Below are positions 35,049-40,858 of a DNA stretch of 64,000 bases, one piece after another. Every line of letters starts with the position of its first letter. Position 1 is the stretch's first letter. Position numbers and translations under genes: made by a program. The notes under the pieces are model-generated. The model saw only the letters and a list, made by a program, of their open reading frames with translations. It was not told the DNA's origin and made no database searches. The stretch is from NCBI GenBank assembly GCA_035288865.1, contig DATDZA010000008.1:6125-70124 (forward strand), given 5' to 3'. Source of the DNA: GCA-2688775 sp035288865 (GTDB lineage Archaea > Nanobdellota > Nanobdellia > Woesearchaeales > GW2011-AR4).

Positions 35049-35481
35049 AAAGGTAAATTTTAATGAGCCTAATATTAAGAAGTAGAAATGAATTTGCTTC
35101 TTGGCGTTTGCTGCAAAGAACTGTATAATTCGGTAATTATTTGTCGTTTCTGCAGTATATAGGTGGTTTTTAAACTTTATAAAAGACTCACCCCTTACAG
35201 AGTTTTTCAATCTTTCAACTAATATTCAAATTGTAAGATATTTTATCGTCAATAAAAGCGTATAATTCGGAAATCAGTTTACAATTTGGTAATTGGTTTA
35301 CATGCCTTATCAATTCGATATTAGGGAAGTTTTGTTGATTCACGTCTATAATAAAAATCGTAAATATCCTCAACTAAATTTTATTTCATATATTAAACGT
35401 GTAAAATAATAATCAAATTGAACATTTGCTGCAAAAAACATAAACCTTTATAAATCCTCCAAATTTCCTATAGGATAGAAA
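35049..35481. other. Non-coding interval with tandem iteron-like repeats
   Basis: No gene is supportable in these 433 bp. Two tandem 19-bp units lie at 35265-35283 (ATTCGGAAATCAGTTTACA) and 35284-35302 (ATTTGGTAATTGGTTTACA), agreeing at 15 of 19 positions. A partial third unit (ATTCGGTAATTA) occurs at 35128-35139. The TATA box of the next gene is at about 35451-35458. Confidence 0.4.
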
Positions 35482-35748
35482 ATGACAATTCAAGAACTTA
35501 GTATTCCTATGAGGAAAGAATTGCGCCTCGATTATCATCCTCCCTTAATTAATATTGTTGAGGGCACAATTCGAGAAAGGGGTTTTGCTGGTGCAGCGAT
35601 AATGGATGGCTCAACAAGTTCTCACGCGATTGTGGGGAATAATAAAGATGGAAAGCAATACTTTACTGTAAAATTTGATCAAGATCCAAAATTAGCTGAA
35701 GGTGAATCACAAACATTTCAAATTATATTTTATAGAAAAGTAGTATAA
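35482..35748 (+). CDS. Small protein of unknown function upstream of S3Ae
   Basis: An 88-residue soluble protein of probable alpha/beta or beta-sandwich type (IRERGFAGAAIMDGSTSSHA, QTFQIIFYRKVV). I do not recognise it. TATA box TTTATAAA is centred 27 nt before the ATG. The S3Ae gene starts 16 bp after its stop without an own TATA box, so this gene likely heads the transcript that includes S3Ae. Confidence 0.65.
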   Translation: MTIQELSIPMRKELRLDYHPPLINIVEGTIRERGFAGAAIMDGSTSSHAIVGNNKDGKQYFTVKFDQDPKLAEGESQTFQIIFYRKVV

Positions 35749-35764
35749 TTATTCAAAATTAAAA

Positions 35765-36448
35765 ATGGCAGACCAGGTATCAAAATTAAAGAAAAAGCAA
35801 TGGTACAATATATTTGCACCTCAGCAGTTTGAAAACACCCTTATAGGTGAAACTCTCGTAGCTGACCCCAGATCAATGCTTGGGAAGACTTTAAGCCACA
35901 ATTTGATGAATTTAACTAGTGACCCGAAAAGGCAAAATATCAACATTCGCTTTAAAGTTGTAGAAGTTGACGGTGATAAGGGAAAAACAAAAATAATTGG
36001 CTACGAAATAATTCCTTCTTCGGTGAAAAGGTTTGTGAGAAGAAACAGCGAGAAAATGGATTTGTCTTTTGCCTGCGAAACGGCAGATGGCGTCACTTTA
36101 AGAGTCAAGCCGCTGGTCATTACAAAAGCCGATGTCAAGGGTTCAATTGCTGCTAAGATGAGAAACAGCATAGTTCAGCATTTAATTAAAACAATCAAGA
36201 AAATGAATTATAATGACGTTCTTAACGAGGTTATCACCCATAAGATGCAGGCTTCGGTGAAGGAAGTTTTCAACAAAATGTATCCCTTAAAAGTCTGCGA
36301 AATAAGATACTTAGGAATTGAGCAAAGAGAAAAAACACAGGAAGCCCAAGTTGAGCCTAAAGCGGAAGAAGTTAAAGTGGAAACTGTAACTGAAGTTACA
36401 GAAGAAGTTAGAGCCGAATCAGCGGCAGAAACTGCAGAAAAGTTATAA
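35765..36448 (+). CDS. rps3ae: 30S ribosomal protein S3Ae (eS1)
   Basis: Archaeal/eukaryotic small-subunit protein without a bacterial orthologue by sequence, acting near the mRNA exit site. KKKQWYNIFAPQQFENTLIG at the start, GKTLSHNLMNLTSDPKRQNI, GYEIIPSSVKRFVRRNSEK, then VKGSIAAKMRNSIVQHLIKT and KMYPLKVCEIRYLGIEQREK match S3Ae in order. The last 35 residues are an acidic low-complexity tail (EVKVETVTEVTEEVRAES). It lies 16 bp behind a small unknown gene and precedes tRNA-Gln on the same strand. Confidence 0.95.
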   Translation: MADQVSKLKKKQWYNIFAPQQFENTLIGETLVADPRSMLGKTLSHNLMNLTSDPKRQNINIRFKVVEVDGDKGKTKIIGYEIIPSSVKRFVRRNSEKMDLSFACETADGVTLRVKPLVITKADVKGSIAAKMRNSIVQHLIKTIKKMNYNDVLNEVITHKMQASVKEVFNKMYPLKVCEIRYLGIEQREKTQEAQVEPKAEEVKVETVTEVTEEVRAESAAETAEKL

Positions 36449-36536
36449 TTCATCCTTCTAATCTCATTATGTAATTTTTCTTCACAAAATTAATAAAAAC
36501 ATATAAAAACACTAATAGCTTCTATAAACCAAACTC

Positions 36537-36630
36537 AGCCCCGTCGTCTAGCGGTCAAGGATTGGGCCCTCTGGTTGCTAAAATCAGCAATAGAAAGGCT
36601 CAGGCGGCAGTTCGAATCTGCCCGGGGCTA
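36537..36630 (+). tRNA. tRNA-Gln (CTG) with a 21-nt intron
   Basis: Acceptor AGCCCCG pairs with CGGGGCT, discriminator A at 36630, no encoded CCA. The anticodon stem is GGGCC (36564-36568) with GGCTC (36597-36601), and the T arm is GGCAG-TTCGAAT-CTGCC. The anticodon CTG is at 36571-36573. A 21-nt intron at 36575-36595 follows position 37, the canonical archaeal site. T33-C-T-G36 can pair with TAGA near the 3' splice site to make a bulge-helix-bulge, and the intron has its own TTGCT/AGCAA stem. A TATA-like sequence is near 36501. Confidence 0.92.
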
Positions 36631-36716
36631 CTTCTCGTCATAAATTAGGAGGAATTGCCAAATTTTCTCTATTGTTCTTTTGGTCAAGCTTTTCTTCGTC
36701 AAGAAAAGGTTGGTGG

Positions 36717-36733
36717 GAATCTGCCCGGGGCTA
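36717..36733 (+). repeat. Duplicate of the tRNA-Gln 3' end (attachment-site-like)
   Basis: GAATCTGCCCGGGGCTA at 36717-36733 is identical to the last 17 nt of tRNA-Gln (36614-36630). The next bases are also similar (TTTCTTGT against CTTCTCGT). A 3' tRNA copy downstream of an intact tRNA is the usual footprint of integrase-mediated insertion. Only 86 bp separate the copies and they hold no gene, so any element has been lost. Confidence 0.6.
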
Positions 36734-36761
36734 TTTCTTGTAGAATTTGAATTTCCCTATT

Positions 36762-37043
36762 TTACGATTCTACGGAATATGGTTTAAGATTTGGTAAATA
36801 ACTTTTGGCTTCATTTATGGCCCTCCTAATATCTCCAGTTAAGCCTTGGGGAATGTCTTGTAGACTGGCGAGAGCATTTTCCAAACAATCAATTTTTTCA
36901 ATCATCAAAGGCAATAAATGTGAAATGGGTTGCATTCTGTAATCAAACGTGCAGAAGTTCAGGACCAATAGGTCACGTCGTACTTGATGTTCGGTCAATC
37001 TAGTTGATGAAGCACTCGCACCTTGAATTGGTTCACTGCTCAT
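36762..37043 (-). CDS. Small protein of unknown function
   Basis: A 93-residue protein, probably a helical bundle (PISHLLPLMIEKIDCLENAL, GDIRRAINEAKSYLP), with no recognised domain. It is divergent from the TrmB-family regulator gene at 37153; the 109 bp between them contains the palindromic operator at 37101-37122, so both genes could respond to the regulator. Its proximity to the tRNA-Gln 3' duplicate raises the possibility that it came with a lost integrated element, but nothing in the protein shows that. Confidence 0.55.
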   Translation of the reverse strand: MSSEPIQGASASSTRLTEHQVRRDLLVLNFCTFDYRMQPISHLLPLMIEKIDCLENALASLQDIPQGLTGDIRRAINEAKSYLPNLKPYSVES

Positions 37044-37100
37044 TTAGTCTCTCCATAATTATATTTGGATGTAAATTTTTAATTTAACTATATATGCACT

Positions 37101-37122
37101 TGTTGTCACACACATGACAACA
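37101..37122. promoter_or_regulatory. Palindromic operator candidate upstream of the TrmB-family gene
   Basis: TGTTGTCA-CACACA-TGACAACA is a perfect 8-bp inverted repeat with a 6-nt spacer. It abuts the TATA box CATTTAAAAA (37121-37130), whose centre is 27 nt before the ATG at 37153. Archaeal TrmB-type proteins often bind such sites near their own promoter; placement at the BRE would favour either activation or repression. Confidence 0.6.
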
Positions 37123-37152
37123 TTTAAAAATTGAAAGGAAACTCTATTTTTA

Positions 37153-37884
37153 ATGGAAAAATTGGCTGATACAAGGATTCTCGAGCATGTTGGACTTACA
37201 AGAAATGAGTCTCGGGTTTATATTGAGCTGTTAAGGGCAGGTTCCTCGTTAGCAAGAGATATTGCGAGATTGATGAATATGCACAGAACTTCAGTATATA
37301 GCTGTCTCGAGAGGCTGCAGAAAAAAGGGCTTGTTTCAGTTACAAACCTGGACAAGAAAACTTATTTTGAGGCGGTTGATCCCAATAAATTGGTTTCCCT
37401 CCTAAAAGAGAGAGAGGAAAGATTGAAAAGCGTGCTTCCAGAACTTAAGAAGCTTAAGGACTCAAATTTTTATACGAAGCATGAGGTTCAATACTTTAAG
37501 GGCAAGCAAGGTCTAAAGTCTGTTTTTGATGAGATTTTATCTATAGGGGAAAGCTATGTCGGATGGGGCCCTGAAAGAAAAATAGAATCATTACTAAAAT
37601 ATTACTTTATGCATTATATTGAAACAAGAAAACAAAGAAAGATTCATGCAAAACTTATTTATTTTGAAAATTCACGAGGAGAGCAGCATACAAAAACACC
37701 TCTTGTAAAGATCAGATACCTGCCAAAAACATTTTATCAGCCAACCGCCCATAGGGTTTATGGCGATAATGTTGCAATCTTGCTTCTTGAAGAGAATCCC
37801 TTATGCATAATAATAAGGAACAACGCAATTGCAGAAAGCTACAGGAAGCACTTTGATATACTTTGGAAAATGGCAAAGAAATAA
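37153..37884 (+). CDS. TrmB-family transcriptional regulator
   Basis: A 243-residue protein with an N-terminal winged helix (LEHVGLTRNESRVYIELLRA, then DIARLMNMHRTSVYSCLERL and QKKGLVSV), a coiled linker (LLKEREERLKSVLPELKKLK), and a C-terminal TrmB-type effector domain (EVQYFKGKQGLKSVFDEILS). The ligand is unknown; family members sense sugars and other metabolites. A perfect palindrome sits beside its TATA box, which suggests autoregulation. The following membrane-protein gene starts 2 nt after its stop and so is co-transcribed, making that protein a likely functional partner. Confidence 0.88.
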   Translation: MEKLADTRILEHVGLTRNESRVYIELLRAGSSLARDIARLMNMHRTSVYSCLERLQKKGLVSVTNLDKKTYFEAVDPNKLVSLLKEREERLKSVLPELKKLKDSNFYTKHEVQYFKGKQGLKSVFDEILSIGESYVGWGPERKIESLLKYYFMHYIETRKQRKIHAKLIYFENSRGEQHTKTPLVKIRYLPKTFYQPTAHRVYGDNVAILLLEENPLCIIIRNNAIAESYRKHFDILWKMAKK

Positions 37885-37886
37885 AA

Positions 37887-38648
37887 ATGGTAATACCAGA
37901 CAGCAATAATCAAAAAAACAAATTAGAGAAATACAAAATAGCAGTATTAATAATCCAACTAATATTAGCTATTATTGGAGGATTCGCCGGAGGTTATTTT
38001 TATACACAATTTAATATTAATACTCAAAATTTAGGTGATGATTCCAATGCACAAAATTCACAAGGAAATAACAATAAGCAGGTTCAAGGCAGTGGGTCTA
38101 TCTCCGAGAATACGTACATTAATCAAGAGCCAATTGCAACAAGCTACGAAATTAGCCCTTCTAGAAAATTAAACGACATTAAATTAGAGCTTCATAGAAA
38201 TGTTACTTATGAAAATGTAGAAAAATTTTTAATAGAATTAAGAAAAAAACAATTATTACAAAGTTTAAGTGATTATACCTCTGTTGGTAAAACGCCAGTA
38301 AATACTTATTTTTACATTGTGCATACTGATTTTAATAGCCACGGAGAAGATTTTTTGGAGCGTATTTTAAGGAAACAGGCGGGATTTGACGCACAAGATA
38401 GATATGCATACTATGAAGTTCATAATTTAAATAATAAACTTTTCTTGCTAGTCTATATAAACGAGCAACAACTTAATAATTATTACCTAGATGGGAAAAC
38501 CCCAAGAACTATAGAAGTTTACCCTTATCCATTTGAAAATAAAGATTCTCTTTTGATTATCCCATTAGAAAGAATAGGGTATGCGGAATGGAAATATATC
38601 TCTCCAAAAGATTCCAGTATATTCATTTTACGACTTATTCTTCAATAA
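37887..38648 (+). CDS. Single-pass membrane protein, unknown function
   Basis: A 253-residue protein with one membrane segment near residues 18-40 (IAVLIIQLILAIIGGFAGGY), a Gln/Asn/Ser-rich linker (about 45-85), and a C-terminal domain of about 165 residues that I do not recognise (from EISPSRKLNDIKLELHRNVT). The orientation is probably N-in with the domain outside. ATG 37887 is preferred over an upstream in-frame TTG because it follows the TrmB-family stop by 2 nt. Co-transcription suggests that the regulator controls it or responds to what it senses. Confidence 0.7.
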   Translation: MVIPDSNNQKNKLEKYKIAVLIIQLILAIIGGFAGGYFYTQFNINTQNLGDDSNAQNSQGNNNKQVQGSGSISENTYINQEPIATSYEISPSRKLNDIKLELHRNVTYENVEKFLIELRKKQLLQSLSDYTSVGKTPVNTYFYIVHTDFNSHGEDFLERILRKQAGFDAQDRYAYYEVHNLNNKLFLLVYINEQQLNNYYLDGKTPRTIEVYPYPFENKDSLLIIPLERIGYAEWKYISPKDSSIFILRLILQ

Positions 38649-38691
38649 TTAGATAAAAATCTTTTTAAATGGATAACTCATACTAATCGTA

Positions 38692-39300
38692 ATGTCAAAA
38701 TTAATCGCGCAAGGAGCAGAGGCAAGAATTTTTCTTGAAGATAATAAAATAAAAAAAGAAAGATTTCAAAAAACCTACAGGCTAAAGCAGCTCGATAACA
38801 AGCTTCGCGGCTTTAGGACGAGAAGGGAAGCAAAGATACTTGAAAAACTAAATGCCATAAATTTTCCTTCCCCAAGATTAATTGAGAATGATGAAAAAGA
38901 AAATTTAGTGATGGAAAAAATTGATGGCAAGCTTATAAAAGATGTTTTAGAGAAATTCGATTACAAAAAATTATGCAATGAAATTGGGAAAAAAGTTGCA
39001 ATATTGCACAATAACCTGATTATCCATGGGGATTTGACTACTTCAAACATGATTTATAACAAGGAAATTTATTTTATTGACTTTGGATTATCTTTTTTCT
39101 CTGAAAAAGCAGAAGACAAGGCAGTTGATTTGCATCTGTTAAAAGAAGCTTTGGAATCAAAGCACTATCGGATATGGGAAAAAGCTTTCAATTTAGTTTT
39201 AGAATCATATAAAAAAGAAGCAAAGAAATCCCATGAAACTTTAAAGCGGCTGGGAGCAGTGGAAAAAAGAGGGCGATACCGTGCGAAACATGGAAGTTAA
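38692..39300 (+). CDS. bud32: KEOPS-complex kinase/ATPase Bud32
   Basis: Bud32 (PRPK) is the small atypical kinase that supports Kae1 in making the t6A37 modification of tRNA. The 202-residue protein has LIAQGAEARIF at the N terminus, VMEKIDGKLIKDVL, the catalytic IIHGDLTTSNMIY (HGD-x4-N) and the metal-binding IDFGLSFFSEKAEDKAVDLH. It ends GRYRAKHGS, the typical basic tail. It is a stand-alone Bud32, not fused to Kae1 as in many archaea; no kae1 is in the window. A TATA box is about 26 nt upstream. Its stop overlaps the next gene's start. Confidence 0.94.
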   Translation: MSKLIAQGAEARIFLEDNKIKKERFQKTYRLKQLDNKLRGFRTRREAKILEKLNAINFPSPRLIENDEKENLVMEKIDGKLIKDVLEKFDYKKLCNEIGKKVAILHNNLIIHGDLTTSNMIYNKEIYFIDFGLSFFSEKAEDKAVDLHLLKEALESKHYRIWEKAFNLVLESYKKEAKKSHETLKRLGAVEKRGRYRAKHGS

Positions 39301-39898
39301 GGCTATATTGTTTGACATGGATGGCGTTTTGGCGGATTCTATTGATGCATGGTATTTTGTTATTAATGATACTCTAGAACATTTTGGATTTGATAAAATA
39401 TCTAGGGCAAAATTTGAAAGAAGATTTGGAGCTTCGATTGAAAGTGATGTCAAGACGCTTTACGTTGGAAAATCCATTAGGGAAGTGGAAAGAGTTTATA
39501 ATTTGAAATTCAGGAATAGGAAAAAATATGTAAAATTGTTCCCGCAATCAAAATCAGTTCTAAAAGCTTTAAAAAATAAAAAATTGAAAATCGGGCTTTT
39601 GACAAATTCGACGAATAAGATTACATTTTCAATACTGAATCATTTTAAATTAAGAAAATATTTTGATGTTATATTAACAATGAATGATGTCAAGCGACGG
39701 AAACCAGCCCCGGACATGGTTCTAAAAGCCTGCAGGATATTAAGAGTCACGCCTAAAAATACAATTTTAATTGGTGACACAAGCAATGATATGATAGCAG
39801 GAAAAAGAGCCGGATGCGTTACTGTTGGATACAAGATAAGGGGAAATTATAGGATTGATGAATTAAAATATATCCTGAAATTCGTATCAACTAAGTAG
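39290..39898 (+). CDS. HAD-superfamily hydrolase (phosphoglycolate-phosphatase-like)
   Basis: A 202-residue subfamily IA HAD protein: LFDMDGVLADSIDAW (nucleophile Asp and acid Asp), LKIGLLTNSTNKITF (motif II Thr/Ser), KRRKPAPDMV (motif III Lys) and ILIGDTSNDMIAGKRAG (motif IV). The cap is small and helical. Substrate unknown; phosphoglycolate phosphatase is the common annotation. ATG 39290 overlaps the end of bud32 by 11 bp and is preferred to GTG 39281. The pair is probably co-transcribed. Confidence 0.85.
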   Translation: MEVKAILFDMDGVLADSIDAWYFVINDTLEHFGFDKISRAKFERRFGASIESDVKTLYVGKSIREVERVYNLKFRNRKKYVKLFPQSKSVLKALKNKKLKIGLLTNSTNKITFSILNHFKLRKYFDVILTMNDVKRRKPAPDMVLKACRILRVTPKNTILIGDTSNDMIAGKRAGCVTVGYKIRGNYRIDELKYILKFVSTK

Positions 39899-39909
39899 TA
39901 ACAGAAACA

Positions 39910-40091
39910 TTTATATATTAGCTCTACTTTCCATAAACTATGAAACGAGTTGATTATATTCATTGTGAGTGAAATTTGTTCTGGTTTAATTAGTTCTGAC
40001 TTTAAAAATTCTAAAGGTTTAAGGCGAGTAGGTAGTGTTATTTCTATGCATCATCATTGTTAGTTCTTTCATTTTTTAGTTAGATTTTTTT
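39910..40091 (+). promoter_or_regulatory. Candidate his-locus leader: TATA box, two overlapping short frames, T-tracts
   Basis: TATA box TTTATATA (39910-39917) is centred 26.5 nt before ATG 39940, which opens a 10-codon frame (MKRVDYIHCE) ending at TGA 39970-39972. A second frame starts at GTG 39965, overlaps that stop, and ends with ATG-CAT-CAT-CAT-TGT-TAG (40046-40063), that is His-His-His-Cys-stop. Runs of six T (40072-40077) and seven T (40085-40091) follow, then tRNA-His. The order resembles a translation-sensing leader for the histidine genes. Confidence 0.45.
39965..40063 (+). CDS. Possible 32-residue leader peptide ending in His-His-His-Cys
   Basis: GTG 39965 opens 32 codons reading VSEICSGLISSDFKNSKGLR followed by RVGSVISMHHHC. 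The start overlaps the stop of a leaderless 10-codon frame, which would allow coupled re-initiation. A TTG at 39950 in the same frame is another start; from there the peptide begins LIIFIV, like the VIVFIV at the start of HisG, so the frame may derive from a duplicated hisG 5' end. Three His codons just before the stop, next to T-runs and ahead of tRNA-His and hisG, are the reason to list it. Translation is unproven. Confidence 0.35.
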   Translation: MSEICSGLISSDFKNSKGLRRVGSVISMHHHC

Positions 40092-40103
40092 GATTTTAAT
40101 TTT

Positions 40104-40213
40104 GGCTGTGGTGGTTTAACGGCAGAATAGACGACTGTGGAATTGCGCGTGAGCGTGCCCATAAATTTGCATGCAGAGCTCGTCTGGTGCGAGTTCAATT
40201 CTCGCCCGCGGCC
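40104..40213 (+). tRNA. tRNA-His (GTG) with a 38-nt intron
   Basis: Acceptor GCTGTGG (40105-40111) pairs with CCGCGGC (40206-40212) with two G-T pairs. The extra G-1 (40104) and discriminator C73 (40213) are the hallmarks of tRNA-His. The anticodon stem is GACGA (40130-40134) with TCGTC (40180-40184), the anticodon GTG is at 40137-40139, and the T arm is GCGAG-TTCAATT-CTCGC. A 38-nt intron (40141-40178) sits after position 37; C32-T-G-T35 can pair with GCAG near the 3' splice site. No CCA is encoded. It stands 64 bp before hisG on the same strand. Confidence 0.93.
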
Positions 40214-40236
40214 CTTTAATAAACCAAGGAGTAAAA

Positions 40237-40305
40237 ATGGAGCAGGAGACACAAATGGAAAAATTGGAAATGCCCAGTGATTGTATTCATTGTAGTGCCA
40301 AATAA
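40237..40305 (+). CDS. Short SD-led frame overlapping the hisG start (uORF or frameshifted hisG N terminus)
   Basis: The only good Shine-Dalgarno before hisG, AAGGAG at 40226-40231, leads to ATG 40237. This opens a 22-codon frame (MEQETQMEKLEMPSDCIHCS, then AK) in a different frame from hisG and ends at TAA 40303-40305, beyond the hisG GTG at 40277. A +1 shift at CCC-A (40273-40276) would join its first 13 codons to HisG. It may be a regulatory upstream frame, a programmed shift, or a mutation or assembly error. Confidence 0.35.
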   Translation: MEQETQMEKLEMPSDCIHCSAK

Positions 40306-40858
40306 CAAGAGTTTGGTAAGTTATAGAGAGGCAACTTTGTCCTATTTAGGAAACCCGCCTAAGGAAAGAATTATCGAATCAAGAGGCGAGGACATACCAT
40401 TCATAGTGGAGGAACTCTCACAAAATGGAAAAACTGTATTTGGATTAACGGGCAGCGACCTTCTGAAAGAATACCAATTATCAAAATATGAATCAAAGTT
40501 ATCTGTAATAAAAACATTCGTGTGGCTGGATGAGAAAGCAAAGTTCGGCAAGCCTACCTTATGCTTATTGGGCACGAAAGAGAAAAATTTTGAGCAGCTT
40601 CCAAAAAATCTTAAAGTTTGCATTAATTCAAAATACAAAAACATTGCAAAAAGATATCTTAATGTTTTGGAGAGCAAGGGATACAAATTTGTAAAAATAT
40701 ATCTCTCCGGCTCAACGGAGGCTGCTTATTGCAACGGATTATCAGATTTGGTTATTGATATAGTATATACCGGAGCGTCGATAAAGGAATCGGATTTAGA
40801 GGTGTATGATAAAATATTTGAGAGTGATTTTCTTGTAATCGGAGTTCAAGATGATTAA
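40277..40858 (+). CDS. hisG: ATP phosphoribosyltransferase, short-form HisG
   Basis: First enzyme of histidine synthesis, joining ATP and PRPP. The C-terminal half is diagnostic: KNIAKRYLNVLESKGYKFVK, then IYLSGSTEAAYCNGLSDLVI and DIVYTGASIKESDLEVYDKI, the HisG signature with its PRPP-binding Ser/Thr-Gly region. The first half is strongly diverged, but TVFGLTGSDLL fits the usual 'vGitG.D.l' strand. At 193 residues it lacks the C-terminal ACT-like domain, so it is the short form, which in bacteria needs HisZ. GTG 40277 is the first start in frame; see the overlapping SD-led frame. The gene overlaps hisC by 8 bp. Confidence 0.85.
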   Translation: MIVFIVVPNNKSLVSYREATLSYLGNPPKERIIESRGEDIPFIVEELSQNGKTVFGLTGSDLLKEYQLSKYESKLSVIKTFVWLDEKAKFGKPTLCLLGTKEKNFEQLPKNLKVCINSKYKNIAKRYLNVLESKGYKFVKIYLSGSTEAAYCNGLSDLVIDIVYTGASIKESDLEVYDKIFESDFLVIGVQDD

